Positions 43,583-51,710 of a stretch of DNA of 64,000 bases are shown here, one piece after another; positions within the stretch are counted from its first letter, which is position 1; every line of letters begins with the position of its first letter. The stretch lies in assembly GCF_011492965.1 (NCBI RefSeq), contig NZ_CP045121.1, forward strand, positions 496,001-560,000, read 5' to 3'. The translations under genes and the position numbers were made by a program. Source of the DNA: Rubrobacter marinus (lineage in GTDB: Bacteria > Actinomycetota > Rubrobacteria > Rubrobacterales > Rubrobacteraceae). Below the pieces are notes generated by a model. The model searched no databases. It was not told the origin of the DNA and was given only the letters and a program-made list of their open reading frames with translations.

Positions 43583-44185
43583 CTAGAGATAACTCCTCAG
43601 CAGGAGGTAGGGCACGGCGCAGGCCACGAGGATGACCTCCGCGTCCCGCCCGTCGAGCGCCGAGAGCCGGTGGGGCTGGTCCGCGTCGAAGTGGGCCGCG
43701 TCGCCCGGCTCGAGCACGAACTCCTCACCGGACAGCTCGAGGCAGAGCTTCCCGGAGAGGACGTACAGCCACTGCTCCCCCTCGTGGCGGTAAGGCTCCC
43801 TCGCCTCGCCGCGCTCCGCCGGCACCACCACCCGCATCGGCTGCAAGTTGAACGCCCAGTCGCTCGTCGAGAGCCGCCCGTACAACAGGCCCTGCCCGCG
43901 CTGCATCCTGGCGTCCCGTCCCCGGAAGATCACCCCGTTCTGGGCCTCCGGCTCCGGCACGAAGAGCGAGGAGAAGCTGATGCCGTAGGCGTGCGCCACC
44001 TCGGAGAGCGCCGAGAGCGACGGCTGGCGCTCACCGGCCTCCAGCCGGGACAGGTACGCCCTGGAGAGCCCCGTGCGCTCCGCCAGATCCTCAAGCGTCC
44101 AACCGCGCTCCTTGCGCAGGGCGCGCAGGCGCGCCCCGATCCTGGAGAGGTCGTACTGCAACCGGTCCGTTCGCTCGTCAGCCAC
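43583..44185 (-). CDS. XRE-family regulator with cupin domain
   Basis: A 200-residue regulator starting at GTG. Residues 14-68 form a lambda-repressor-like HTH (RLRALRKERGWTLEDLAERT and LSRLEAGERQPSLSAL). Residues about 100-190 form a cupin, with EPYRHEGEQWLYVLSGKL and LEPGDAAHFDADQPHRL holding the His/Glu positions that bind a metal or small ligand. Such proteins sense metabolites such as polyamines or sulfur compounds. It is divergent from the manganese catalase, with a shared 213-base promoter region that contains repeats, so control of the catalase is plausible. Confidence 0.9.
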   Translation of the reverse strand: MADERTDRLQYDLSRIGARLRALRKERGWTLEDLAERTGLSRAYLSRLEAGERQPSLSALSEVAHAYGISFSSLFVPEPEAQNGVIFRGRDARMQRGQGLLYGRLSTSDWAFNLQPMRVVVPAERGEAREPYRHEGEQWLYVLSGKLCLELSGEEFVLEPGDAAHFDADQPHRLSALDGRDAEVILVACAVPYLLLRSYL

Positions 44186-44244
44186 GATCGCAGTTTACAC
44201 GCGCGCCGTTTGATCCCGCATGCTCCCGGGCACCAAAGAACAAA

Positions 44245-44285
44245 GGCAACATTTGCGCCTTACAGGCAACAAAACTTTGCATAAT
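44245..44285 (+). promoter_or_regulatory. Catalase promoter region with two GGCAACA repeats
   Basis: GGCAACA occurs at 44245-44251 and 44265-44271, exactly 20 bp apart, in an AT-rich patch just before CATAAT (44280-44285), a plausible -10 box. ACTTTG also occurs twice (44274 and about 44300). Spacing of two helical turns suggests a dimeric regulator; the divergent XRE-cupin protein is the nearest candidate. Confidence 0.5.
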
Positions 44286-44398
44286 TCTACCCATAGACAA
44301 CTTTGTGTGGACGAGGCAGTATCTCCGTGACGCAGAGATGCTGGTGGCGAGCCCCTGGCTTCTCTCGCGGGCCGTGCAGTAGACGAGGGAGGAACAGG

Positions 44399-45285
44399 GT
44401 GTTCTCACACACCAAGCAGTTCCAGTACAACGCCCAGCCGGACGCTCCGGACCCGATCTTCGCCAAGCAGATGCAGGAGCTCTTGGCGGGGCAGTGGGGC
44501 GAGATGAGCGTAATGAACGGCTACCTCTTCCAGGGATGGAACTGTCGCGGACCGGCCAAGTATCGCGACATGATCATGGACATCGCCACCGAGGAGATCG
44601 GCCACGTCGAGATGATCGCCACCATGATCGCTCGTCTGCTCGAGCAGAGCCCGGTAGAGGCCGAGGAGGCGGTGGACGGCGACGGGACGGGGGTCCTCGG
44701 GTCCATCATGGGCGGCAACGGTGACCGGCAGGATCTGGTCCTGAGTTCTATGGACCCGCAGCACTACATCGTCACCGGGCTCGGTGCGTCGCCTCACGAC
44801 AGCCAGGGCAACCCGTGGAGCGCCGCCTACATCATCTCCAGCGGCAACCTCCTGGCGGACTTCCGTTACAACGTGACCGCGGAGTCGCAGGGCAGGCTGC
44901 AGGCGTCTCGCCTCTACAACCTGACGAGGGACGCGGGTGTTCGCGACATGCTCGCGTTCCTGATCGCGCGCGACCACATGCACCAGAACCAGTGGCTCGC
45001 GGCCATCGAGGAGTTGAAGGCGGACGGGATCGACGAGACGCCGGTTCCGGTGACGTTCCCGCTGGCGAACGAGCACCAGCAGTTCGCCTACCAGTTCATG
45101 AACTTCTCCGAGGGCGAGGAGAGCGCGCAGGGCCGCTGGGCGAACGGTCCGGCCCCAGACGGCGGGGGGAACTTCGAGTACGTGCAGCGCCCGCAGGCTC
45201 ACGGCCCCGTCATGAACGAGCTGCCCGCGGTGGACCCGAGGGTCTACAGCACCCCAAGCAGCCGACGCAGCCCGCTTCGTCGTAA
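44399..45285 (+). CDS. Manganese catalase (frameshift near C-terminus)
   Basis: A dimanganese catalase of 295 residues disproportionating hydrogen peroxide. The metal ligands appear in a four-helix bundle: Glu35 (QWGEMS), Glu66 and His69 (ATEEIGHVE), Glu162 (VTAESQG) and the histidine in RDHMHQNQW. The start GTG follows GAGGGAGGAACAG. After VYSTP the literal frame runs on far too long; one missing C near 45253 gives VYSTPKQPTQPASS and a stop at 45285, followed at once by a terminator. This is a key oxidative-stress enzyme, fitting a radiation- or desiccation-tolerant lifestyle. Confidence 0.93.
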
Positions 45286-45312
45286 TCTCGTAAGGGCACA
45301 TGGCACAGTCGA

Positions 45313-45345
45313 GGGGCCGGAGCGCTGGTATGCCGCTCCGGCCCC
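45313..45345 (+). terminator. Rho-independent terminator after manganese catalase
   Basis: A perfect 12-bp stem, GGGGCCGGAGCG with CGCTCCGGCCCC, loop of nine bases, then GCCCTTTG. Confidence 0.85.
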
Positions 45346-45455
45346 GCCCTTTGCCCCGGCGGGGTGGTTCTGGGGAGGGCTCGCGACCTTCGACGTCCTC
45401 GGTGCCGCGTCCGTCCCGTGGCGAGGCGGAATCTCTTCGTGGAGGATAAAACGTC

Positions 45456-46193
45456 GTGATCTTCGTGGTCTCTCTCCTCGCCGTCGCCGTGCTCGTCGCG
45501 GTGCATCTGTTCTCGTACAAGCTCCGCTTTCTCGACGGTACCCCGCGGAGCATCTGGCTCTCCCTGGCGGGTGGGGTCTCGGTCGCTTACGTCTTCGTGC
45601 ACCTCCTCCCCGAGCTCGCCGAGGGCCAGGAGGCGATCGCCGAGGCGGCGGGGGAGGGATTTTCGTTTCTGGAGCAGCACGTCTACCTCGTGGCGCTCGT
45701 CGGCCTCGCTACGTTTTACGGTCTGGACCGGCTCGCCACCGAGTCGCGTCGGCGGAGGCGAAAGGCCGGTGGGGAGGACTCCACGGAGGCTGGGGTGTTC
45801 TGGATCCACATAGGCTCCTTCGCCGTCTACAACGTGCTCACGGGCTACCTGCTGCTGAACCGCCTGGCGACGGGGCTCGAGGCCCTCGTTCTCTTCGCGC
45901 TCGCCATGGCGCTGCACTTCGTGGTCAACGACTACGGCCTGCGCGAGCAGCACAAGGGGCTCTACACGCGCATCGGCCGGTGGGTGATCTCCGCGGCCAT
46001 CCTTATCGGGTGGGCCATCGGGCTCGCGATCGAGGTCCCCGAAGCCGCGGTCGCCACCCTCACCGCGTTTCTGGCCGGGGGCGTGATCATGAACATCCTC
46101 AAGGAGGAGTTACCCGAGGAGCGCCAGAGCCGCTTCTGGGCCTTCGCCGCGGGCGCCGCGGCTTATGCCGCGCTCCTCCTCGTGGCGTTCTAG
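45456..46193 (+). CDS. Polytopic membrane protein, weakly ZIP-like
   Basis: A 245-residue protein starting at GTG after GGAGG, with about seven membrane helices. The segment VAYVFVHLLPELAEGQ resembles the histidine-bearing helix of ZIP metal transporters, and histidines recur in VFWIHIGSF and ALHFVVNDYG, but the canonical ZIP HxxPE helices are not otherwise clear. Its place just after the manganese catalase invites a link to metal supply. Family and role remain uncertain. Confidence 0.6.
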   Translation: MIFVVSLLAVAVLVAVHLFSYKLRFLDGTPRSIWLSLAGGVSVAYVFVHLLPELAEGQEAIAEAAGEGFSFLEQHVYLVALVGLATFYGLDRLATESRRRRRKAGGEDSTEAGVFWIHIGSFAVYNVLTGYLLLNRLATGLEALVLFALAMALHFVVNDYGLREQHKGLYTRIGRWVISAAILIGWAIGLAIEVPEAAVATLTAFLAGGVIMNILKEELPEERQSRFWAFAAGAAAYAALLLVAF

Positions 46194-46294
46194 GCGGGAG
46201 CACCCGGGGCGGGGGCCCTGCGCGCCCGCGTGTTACCGCGCGGACGTTCGGGCAAATAGAGACGGAGGCATAAGACAGCAGAGAGGAGACGCTC

Positions 46295-46870
46295 GTGGCA
46301 GACGAGTTGCAGGGTCGCAAGGTAGCCATCCTTCTCGCCCCCGTGGGGACCGAGCAGGTCGAGTTCGTGCAGCCGAAAGGGGCCGTCGAGGAGGCCGGCG
46401 CGTCGGTCGACGTCGTCGGGTTCCAGGTCGGCGAGGCCCAGACCATGAACAGCGACGTCAACCCGGGCGAGACGTTCGGGGTGGAGAAGGCCTTCTCCGA
46501 GGTCTCCGCCGACGATTACGACGCCCTGATCGTGCCGGGCGGCACTGTGGGGGCGGACAACCTCAGGGGCAACCCGGAGGCGGTCGAGTTCGTGCGCGCC
46601 TTCTTCGAGCAGTCCAAGCCGGTCGGCGTGATCTGCCACGGCCCCTGGACCCTCGTGGAGGCCGATGTGGTGCGGGGCCGCACGCTGACGTCCTACCCGA
46701 CCCTCCAGACCGACATCCGCAACGCCGGCGGCGAGTGGGTGGATCAGGAGGTCGTCACGGACAAGGGGCTCGTCACGAGCCGCAACCCCGACGATCTGCC
46801 CGCGTTCTGCTCCAAGATCGTGGAGGAGTTCGCCGAGGGCAAGCACGCCGAACAGTCCCGAAGCGCCTAG
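46295..46870 (+). CDS. DJ-1/PfpI family protein
   Basis: A 191-residue class I glutamine-amidotransferase-like protein starting at GTG after GAGAGGAGACGCTC. The nucleophile elbow VICHGPWTL (Cys114), the acid Glu20 (GTEQVEF) and the family glycine motif LIVPGGTVGADNLR are all present. Bacterial members act as deglycases, chaperones or stress proteins; the name 'protease' is largely historical. The gene is flanked by stress-type genes (manganese catalase, alcohol dehydrogenase). Confidence 0.92.
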   Translation: MADELQGRKVAILLAPVGTEQVEFVQPKGAVEEAGASVDVVGFQVGEAQTMNSDVNPGETFGVEKAFSEVSADDYDALIVPGGTVGADNLRGNPEAVEFVRAFFEQSKPVGVICHGPWTLVEADVVRGRTLTSYPTLQTDIRNAGGEWVDQEVVTDKGLVTSRNPDDLPAFCSKIVEEFAEGKHAEQSRSA

Positions 46871-46941
46871 AGCGACCTCCGAGGGACGCCCCTCGATCTG
46901 CGCAGCGAAACCTGTTCATCCGGTAGGAAGGTAGAGAATAA

Positions 46942-48132
46942 GTGAGAGCTCTGGCGTGGCACGGCAAGCGAGACGTGCGGGTGGACAACGTCCCCGACCC
47001 GACGGTTCAGGAGTCGACGGACGCGGTGGTGAGGATCACCTCCACCGCGATCTGCGGCTCGGACCTCCACCTCTACGAGGTGCTCGGACCGTTTATAGAC
47101 GAGGGCTACGTCCTCGGGCACGAGCCGATGGGGATCGTCGAGGAGGTCGGCCCCGACGTCACCCACGTCGGCCCGGGCGACCGGGTCGTCATACCGTTCA
47201 ACATCTCCTGCGGCCACTGCTTCATGTGCAACCAGGACCTCTACTCGCAGTGCGAGACCACCCAGGTTCACGAGCAGGGGATGGGGGCCTCTCTGTTCGG
47301 CTTCACCCAGCTCTACGGGAACGTCCCCGGCGGGCAGGCCGAGTTCCTGCGCGTCCCCCAGGCCCAGTTCACCCCCATAAAGGTCCCCGAGGAGGGCGAG
47401 GGGATGCCCGACGAGCGCTTCGTCTACCTCTCCGACGTCCTGCCGACCTCGTGGCAGGCCGTCGAGTACGCGGGCGTGCCCGAGGGCGGGAGCGTGGCGA
47501 TCTACGGGCTCGGCCCGATCGGCCAGATGAGCTCGCGTATCGCCCGCTACAAGGGCTACCGCGTCATCGCCGTCGACTTCGTCCCCGAACGTCTTGAGAT
47601 GGCCCGCCGTCACGGCGTGGAGGTGGTCGACGCCTCGGGCACGGACGACGTCCCGTCGGCCATCCGCGAGATGACCGACGGCCGCGGCCCCGACTCCGTG
47701 ATCGACGCGGTCGGCATGGAGGCGCACGGCTCGCCCGCCGCCAACCTCGCCCAGCAGGCCACGGGCCTCCTGCCGGACAAGCTTGCGCAGAAGGCCCTCA
47801 AGAACACGGGCGTCGACAGGCTCGCGGCGCTCGAGCAGAGCATCGACACCGTGCGCAGGGGCGGCACGCTCTCCCTCATCGGGCTCTACGGCGGCACGGC
47901 CGACCCCATAAACATGCTCAAGCTCTTCGACAAGCAGATCCAGATAAGGATGGGCCAGGCCAACGTGAAGGCGTGGGTGGACGACATCATGCCGCTCCTC
48001 GTCGACCCCTCGGACCCGCTCGGCGTCGAAGACCTCGCGACGCACAAGCTGCCCCTGGATCAGGCGCCCCACGGCTACGAGATCTTCCAGAAGAAGCGCG
48101 AAGGCGCGATAAAGGTAGTGCTGAAGCCCTGA
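46942..48132 (+). CDS. Zinc-dependent alcohol dehydrogenase, formaldehyde-dehydrogenase-like
   Basis: A 396-residue medium-chain dehydrogenase starting at GTG after AGGAAGG. The catalytic zinc ligands lie in AICGSDLH and LGHEPMG; the structural zinc site is CGHCFMCNQDLYSQC with four cysteines. The Rossmann motif is YGLGPIGQMSS. The long insertion after GMEAHGSP is typical of glutathione-independent formaldehyde-dehydrogenase-like enzymes. A decayed relative lies at 43140. It may oxidise alcohols made by the dehalogenase-like proteins encoded downstream; that link is inference. Confidence 0.92.
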   Translation: MRALAWHGKRDVRVDNVPDPTVQESTDAVVRITSTAICGSDLHLYEVLGPFIDEGYVLGHEPMGIVEEVGPDVTHVGPGDRVVIPFNISCGHCFMCNQDLYSQCETTQVHEQGMGASLFGFTQLYGNVPGGQAEFLRVPQAQFTPIKVPEEGEGMPDERFVYLSDVLPTSWQAVEYAGVPEGGSVAIYGLGPIGQMSSRIARYKGYRVIAVDFVPERLEMARRHGVEVVDASGTDDVPSAIREMTDGRGPDSVIDAVGMEAHGSPAANLAQQATGLLPDKLAQKALKNTGVDRLAALEQSIDTVRRGGTLSLIGLYGGTADPINMLKLFDKQIQIRMGQANVKAWVDDIMPLLVDPSDPLGVEDLATHKLPLDQAPHGYEIFQKKREGAIKVVLKP

Positions 48133-48317
48133 TCCCGCAGGCGCGGGCAACCACGCGACGGGAACCGCGCCCTTCGTAACGAGGGGCCCGAACCCCACGG
48201 CAGCCCCTACGAGCCGGCGTCTCGCGCCGGGCGTGCGCGGCAGCGAGAGAGGCACGAAGCATGGCTGGCGAGCCCGATGGCGGGGTTTATGCGCCGTAGG
48301 CGAGGAGGTAGGCGGCG

Positions 48318-48542
48318 ATGGTTTTTGCGATGGGGATCCTGCTCGTACTCCTGGGGCTGGTCGGGCTGGCCTACGGTCTCTACGCGCTCCTGCGGGGTGG
48401 CCGCGATTCGCGTGGCGAAGGGGGGCTCGGCCCCATCCCCGAGCGCGCGATACACGCGGTCGCGGGGATCAGGATGCTTGTCGGCGGGGCCGTGGCCCTG
48501 GCCCTGGGCGTCGCGGCGATCTTCTCGTCGCTCTCCCCTTGA
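48318..48542 (+). CDS. Small two-helix membrane protein
   Basis: Seventy-four residues with GAGGAGG nine bases before the ATG. Two hydrophobic helices (about 3-25 and 50-70) are linked by an acidic/basic loop, GGRDSRGEGGLGPIPERA. No family recognised. The layout resembles small actinobacterial stress-membrane proteins, but function is not known. Confidence 0.65.
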   Translation: MVFAMGILLVLLGLVGLAYGLYALLRGGRDSRGEGGLGPIPERAIHAVAGIRMLVGGAVALALGVAAIFSSLSP

Positions 48543-48653
48543 TCTCCGCCTCGGGCCCCTCGGGAGGGCGGAGCCCCGGCGGGGGTGCGGGTATACACGG
48601 CACCCGCCCGTGAGCGAGACCGTGGCGTTATGGAAGAGAAGATAGGAGATGGC

Positions 48654-49331
48654 GTGGCGCGAGTGTGCGTGTTCGACGTAAACGAGACGTTGCTGGACAT
48701 GGGGGCCCTCGACCCGCACTTCGAGCGGATCTTCGGGGAGGCTTCGGCGAGGCCTGTCTGGTTCGATCGGTTCCTCCAGCTCTGGCTTACCGAGACCGTG
48801 ACCGGCTCGTACCAACCCTTCGGGCAGATCGCCGGGCTCGCCCTCCGGATGCTGGCCGGGGAGAGGGGCGTGGAGCTCTCCGACGACGACGAGCAGAGCG
48901 TTATCGGCGGCATCGCTTCTCTGCCGCCGCACCCGGAGGTCGAGGAGGGCCTGCGCGCCCTGCGCGGCGCCGGCTTCCGGCTCGCCACCCTGACGAACTC
49001 CACCCAGAAGGTCGCCGACGCCCAGATCGAGAACTCGGGCCTCGGCGAGCTGTTCGAGATGAGCCTCTCCGCCGATACCGCGGGACGCCTGAAGCCCGCC
49101 CCCGAGCCGTACCGCATGGCGGCCGAGGCGCTGGGCGTGCCCGTCGGCGGGATCCGTCTCGTCGCGGCCCACGGCTGGGACGTCGTGGGCGCCATGAGGG
49201 CCGGGTGCGCCGCCGCCTTCGTGGCCCGTCCCGGCAAGGCGCTGTTCCCGATCGCCCCGCCGCCGGACGTCGTCGGCGCGGACCTGCGGGAGGTAGCCGA
49301 CGGGATCATCGCCGCCGAATGGGGAGGGTAG
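48654..49331 (+). CDS. Haloacid dehalogenase type II-like HAD protein
   Basis: About 225 residues starting at GTG right after AGGAG; a start at ATG 48630 is less well placed. HAD motifs: nucleophile Asp8 in VFDVNETLLD, Ser116 in LTNSTQ, Lys147 in GRLKPAPEPY with Tyr153, and the final VAAHGWDVVGA with Asp176. Compared with well-studied L-2-haloacid dehalogenases, the last motif has Ala-Ala-His for Ser-Ser-Asn, so true dehalogenation is not assured. It is three bases upstream of the haloalkane-dehalogenase-like gene, which supports a joint pathway. Confidence 0.8.
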   Translation: MARVCVFDVNETLLDMGALDPHFERIFGEASARPVWFDRFLQLWLTETVTGSYQPFGQIAGLALRMLAGERGVELSDDDEQSVIGGIASLPPHPEVEEGLRALRGAGFRLATLTNSTQKVADAQIENSGLGELFEMSLSADTAGRLKPAPEPYRMAAEALGVPVGGIRLVAAHGWDVVGAMRAGCAAAFVARPGKALFPIAPPPDVVGADLREVADGIIAAEWGG

Positions 49332-49334
49332 CCG

Positions 49335-50151
49335 ATGGAGCCCCGCGCCGTCGAGGCCGGGGGCGTCGCCATGCGGTGGGAGGAGGCCGGCGAGGGGACG
49401 CCCGTCGTCTTCGTGCACGGCATCCCCACCTCCCCGCGCCTCTGGCGGCACGTCGTCCCGGGGGTGAGGGGCGCGAGGTCGATGGCCTGGGAGATGGTCG
49501 GCTACGGGGCCTCGGCTCCGGAGGGCCGCGACCGCGACATCTCCGTCGCGATGCAGGCGCGCTACCTCGCCCTCTGGATGCGCGAGGTGGGCCTCGGGGA
49601 CGGCGCCGTCGTCGTCGGGCACGACCTCGGCGGGGGCGTCGCGCAGATTCTGGCGGTCCGCCACCCCGAGCTCGTCCGCGGGCTCGTGCTGATGAACTGC
49701 GTAAGCTACGACTCCTGGCCCATCGCGCCCGTGAGGGCCGTAAGGGCGGCCGGGGGGCTCTTCGGGCGGATGCCGAACTCGGCCTTCCGGCGCTTCTACG
49801 CCGCGTTCCTGCGGGGCGGCCACGACGACCGCGGGCGCTGGAGGGAGTCCGTCTCCGAGCACCTGCCCCTGTACGAGGGGGCGGGGGGAGCCGGGGCGCT
49901 GGTGCGGCAGACCCGCTCCCTCGACGTCCGGGACACGTTGGGGGTGTCCGCCCAGATCCCCTACCTCGACGTGCCCGCTCGCATCGTGTGGGGGCGGCGG
50001 ACGGGTTCCAGCCCATAGGCTACGGCTACCGGCTCGCCTACGAGCTCCGCGCCCCGATGGAGCGGGTCGAGGGCGGCAAGCACTTCGTCCCGAGGACCAC
50101 CCCGACAGGGCCGCCGCGGCCGTGAACGGGCTTCTGGCGGAGCTGGGGTAG
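49335..50151 (+). CDS. Haloalkane dehalogenase-like alpha/beta hydrolase (frameshifted)
   Basis: About 272 residues. The nucleophile elbow is VVGHDLGGG with Asp97, the haloalkane dehalogenase/epoxide hydrolase type rather than serine esterase, and the oxyanion loop is VFVHGIPTSPRLW. The histidine lies in GGKHFVPE. That C-terminal part is recovered only by adding one G in the run near 49995 (giving VWGAADGFQPIGYGYRLAY) and another near 50093, after which the frame ends at 50151. Epoxide hydrolase activity is the main alternative, since the halide-binding tryptophan pair is not clear: the residue after the nucleophile is Leu. Confidence 0.78.
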
Positions 50152-50192
50152 GCCGGTCCCCGCTGCCGGGACCCAACCGAAGAGGAGAAGGA

Positions 50193-50877
50193 TTGGAAGG
50201 GAAAGAAGACCAGCGCAAGGTCGAGGAGATCACGAGGATAGTCCTGAGGCCGCTGGCGAGCCCCCTGCCGCTCGCCTTCTTCACCTTCGGGGTGGGTTCG
50301 GTCCTCCAGAACGCGTTGCAGCTCGGCCTGATCCCGCAGGACGAGAGCCAGAACCTCGCCCTCATCTTCGGCGGGGTCGTCTTCCCGTCCATGTTTCTGG
50401 CCGCCGTCTTCGCGTTCCTCTCGCGCGAGACCCTCGGGGCCACCGCGCTCGGCCTTATCTCCTTCTCCTGGCTCGCGACCTCGCTCGTCACGTACACGAG
50501 CGCCCCGGACCCCACGAGCGCGGCCCTCGGCGTGCTGAGCCTCGCCCTCGCCGCGATCCTGCTGCTCCTCGGCAGCCTGGGCGTGCTCGGCAAGCCCGTG
50601 CTCTCGGCGGTCATCCTCCTCGCCTTCTTCCGCTACGGCCTGAACGGCATCTACGAGCTCACGGCGAGCGCGACCGCCCAGACGGCCTCCGGCGTCGTCG
50701 GCTGCGCCATCTTCGCCGCCGCCCTCTACGGGGGGCTCGCCCTCGGCCTCGAGGACGTGCAGCACCGGACGGTCCTCCCGTTCGGCCGCCGCGGGAGGCG
50801 CGCGAGGCGATCGAGGGGGCGTGAGCGAGCAGATCGGCCCGGTCGAGAAGGAGGCCGGCGTCCGCAAGCAGCTCTAG
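50193..50877 (+). CDS. GPR1/FUN34/YaaH-family membrane protein (frameshifted end)
   Basis: About 228 residues with six membrane helices, starting at TTG after AGAGGAGAAGG. The opening LASPLPLAFFTFGVGSVLQN is the conserved N-terminal signature of acetate/succinate permeases of this family, and FRYGLNGIYELT resembles the internal helix of the family. After FGRRG the literal frame becomes arginine-only; two missing G bases (about 50796 and 50818) give REAIEGGVSEQIGPVEKEAG and a stop at 50877. Acetate uptake or release is a reasonable guess. Confidence 0.75.
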
Positions 50878-51030
50878 GTACGGGGAAGGTGCCCGGGGAC
50901 ACAACGGGGGCGCTAACCCGGCGCGGATTCGGGCACTACCCCTCCCAGTAGCGGCGCGGACCCCAGTCCCGCCCGGAGTTGTTCAGAGGGGCGTCCGGCT
51001 GCCGGGCGGCTCCGACAGGAAGGTAAGCAG

Positions 51031-51279
51031 ATGTCCCAGAAGGCGCAGCACCGCGAAAGGCTCTCCGACCGTTTCGAGTCGCCCGAGGAGTACGTCGGCT
51101 ACGGGCTCTGCGATCCCCAGGGGCGGGAGATCGGGCGCGTCAAGAAGCTCTTTCTCAACGACCACGACGAGCCGGAGTACATAGAGGTGAAGATGGGCCT
51201 CCTCGGCCGCAAGGTCGTCCTGATCCCCGTCACCGGCGTCGCCCTGAACGACGGGAAGAAGACCCTCGTCCTCCAGTAG
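51031..51279 (+). CDS. PRC-barrel domain protein
   Basis: Eighty-two residues with AGGAAGGTAAG before the ATG. The PRC-barrel pattern is clear: YVGYGLCDPQGREIGRVKKL, then PEYIEVKMGLLGRKVVLIP, the fold also found in RimM and photosynthetic reaction centre H subunits. Stand-alone copies are abundant in actinobacteria and bind unknown partners, possibly RNA or nucleotides. Confidence 0.9.
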   Translation: MSQKAQHRERLSDRFESPEEYVGYGLCDPQGREIGRVKKLFLNDHDEPEYIEVKMGLLGRKVVLIPVTGVALNDGKKTLVLQ

Positions 51280-51710
51280 CCACCCGCCCCGGAAGCGGAC
51301 CCGAGCCGCCTCCTCGACCGAGGGCCGGATCGCGCGGTAATACCGGCGTCGCCGCCGGAACGTGCGTTAACTCGCGCGACTACGCCTCCTCTTGCGTGAA
51401 GGCCGTGCGGAGACAAAGGAGCTTCGGCGTCGAGCCGGGGACTCCCTTACGCCTCGTGACGGTCGGCTCCTCCCGAGAGCCGTGCTTTGAGCGAATCGGG
51501 TACCGGAGCCAGGGTCGGGCCTGTTCTGTGGAGCGGCTCAACCGTTCTTGACCCATGCTTGACGGCGGCCTGCGTAGCCCCCGATCGGCGGGGGTAGGTA
51601 CGAGTTCTGGGCTTGTGTGTGGGAGGGGGAATCGGCCCGACGGATCGGGCGGGAGCAGGCCTACCGGGCATGGAAGATCGCCAGGGAAAGCTCGAGTAGA
51701 GAGGGAAGAC
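51280..51710 (+). other. Long leader/intergenic region before the molybdopterin oxidoreductase
   Basis: A 431-base gap with no convincing gene. CTTGAC occurs twice 11 bases apart (about 51547 and 51558) and may contain -35 elements, without a clear -10. A hairpin CCCCCG-ATCGG-CGGGGG lies at about 51578-51594 and a second stem, CCCGA with TCGGG, at about 51638-51654. Structured RNA before a molybdoenzyme could be regulatory. I could not match it to the molybdenum-cofactor riboswitch by eye. Confidence 0.35.
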
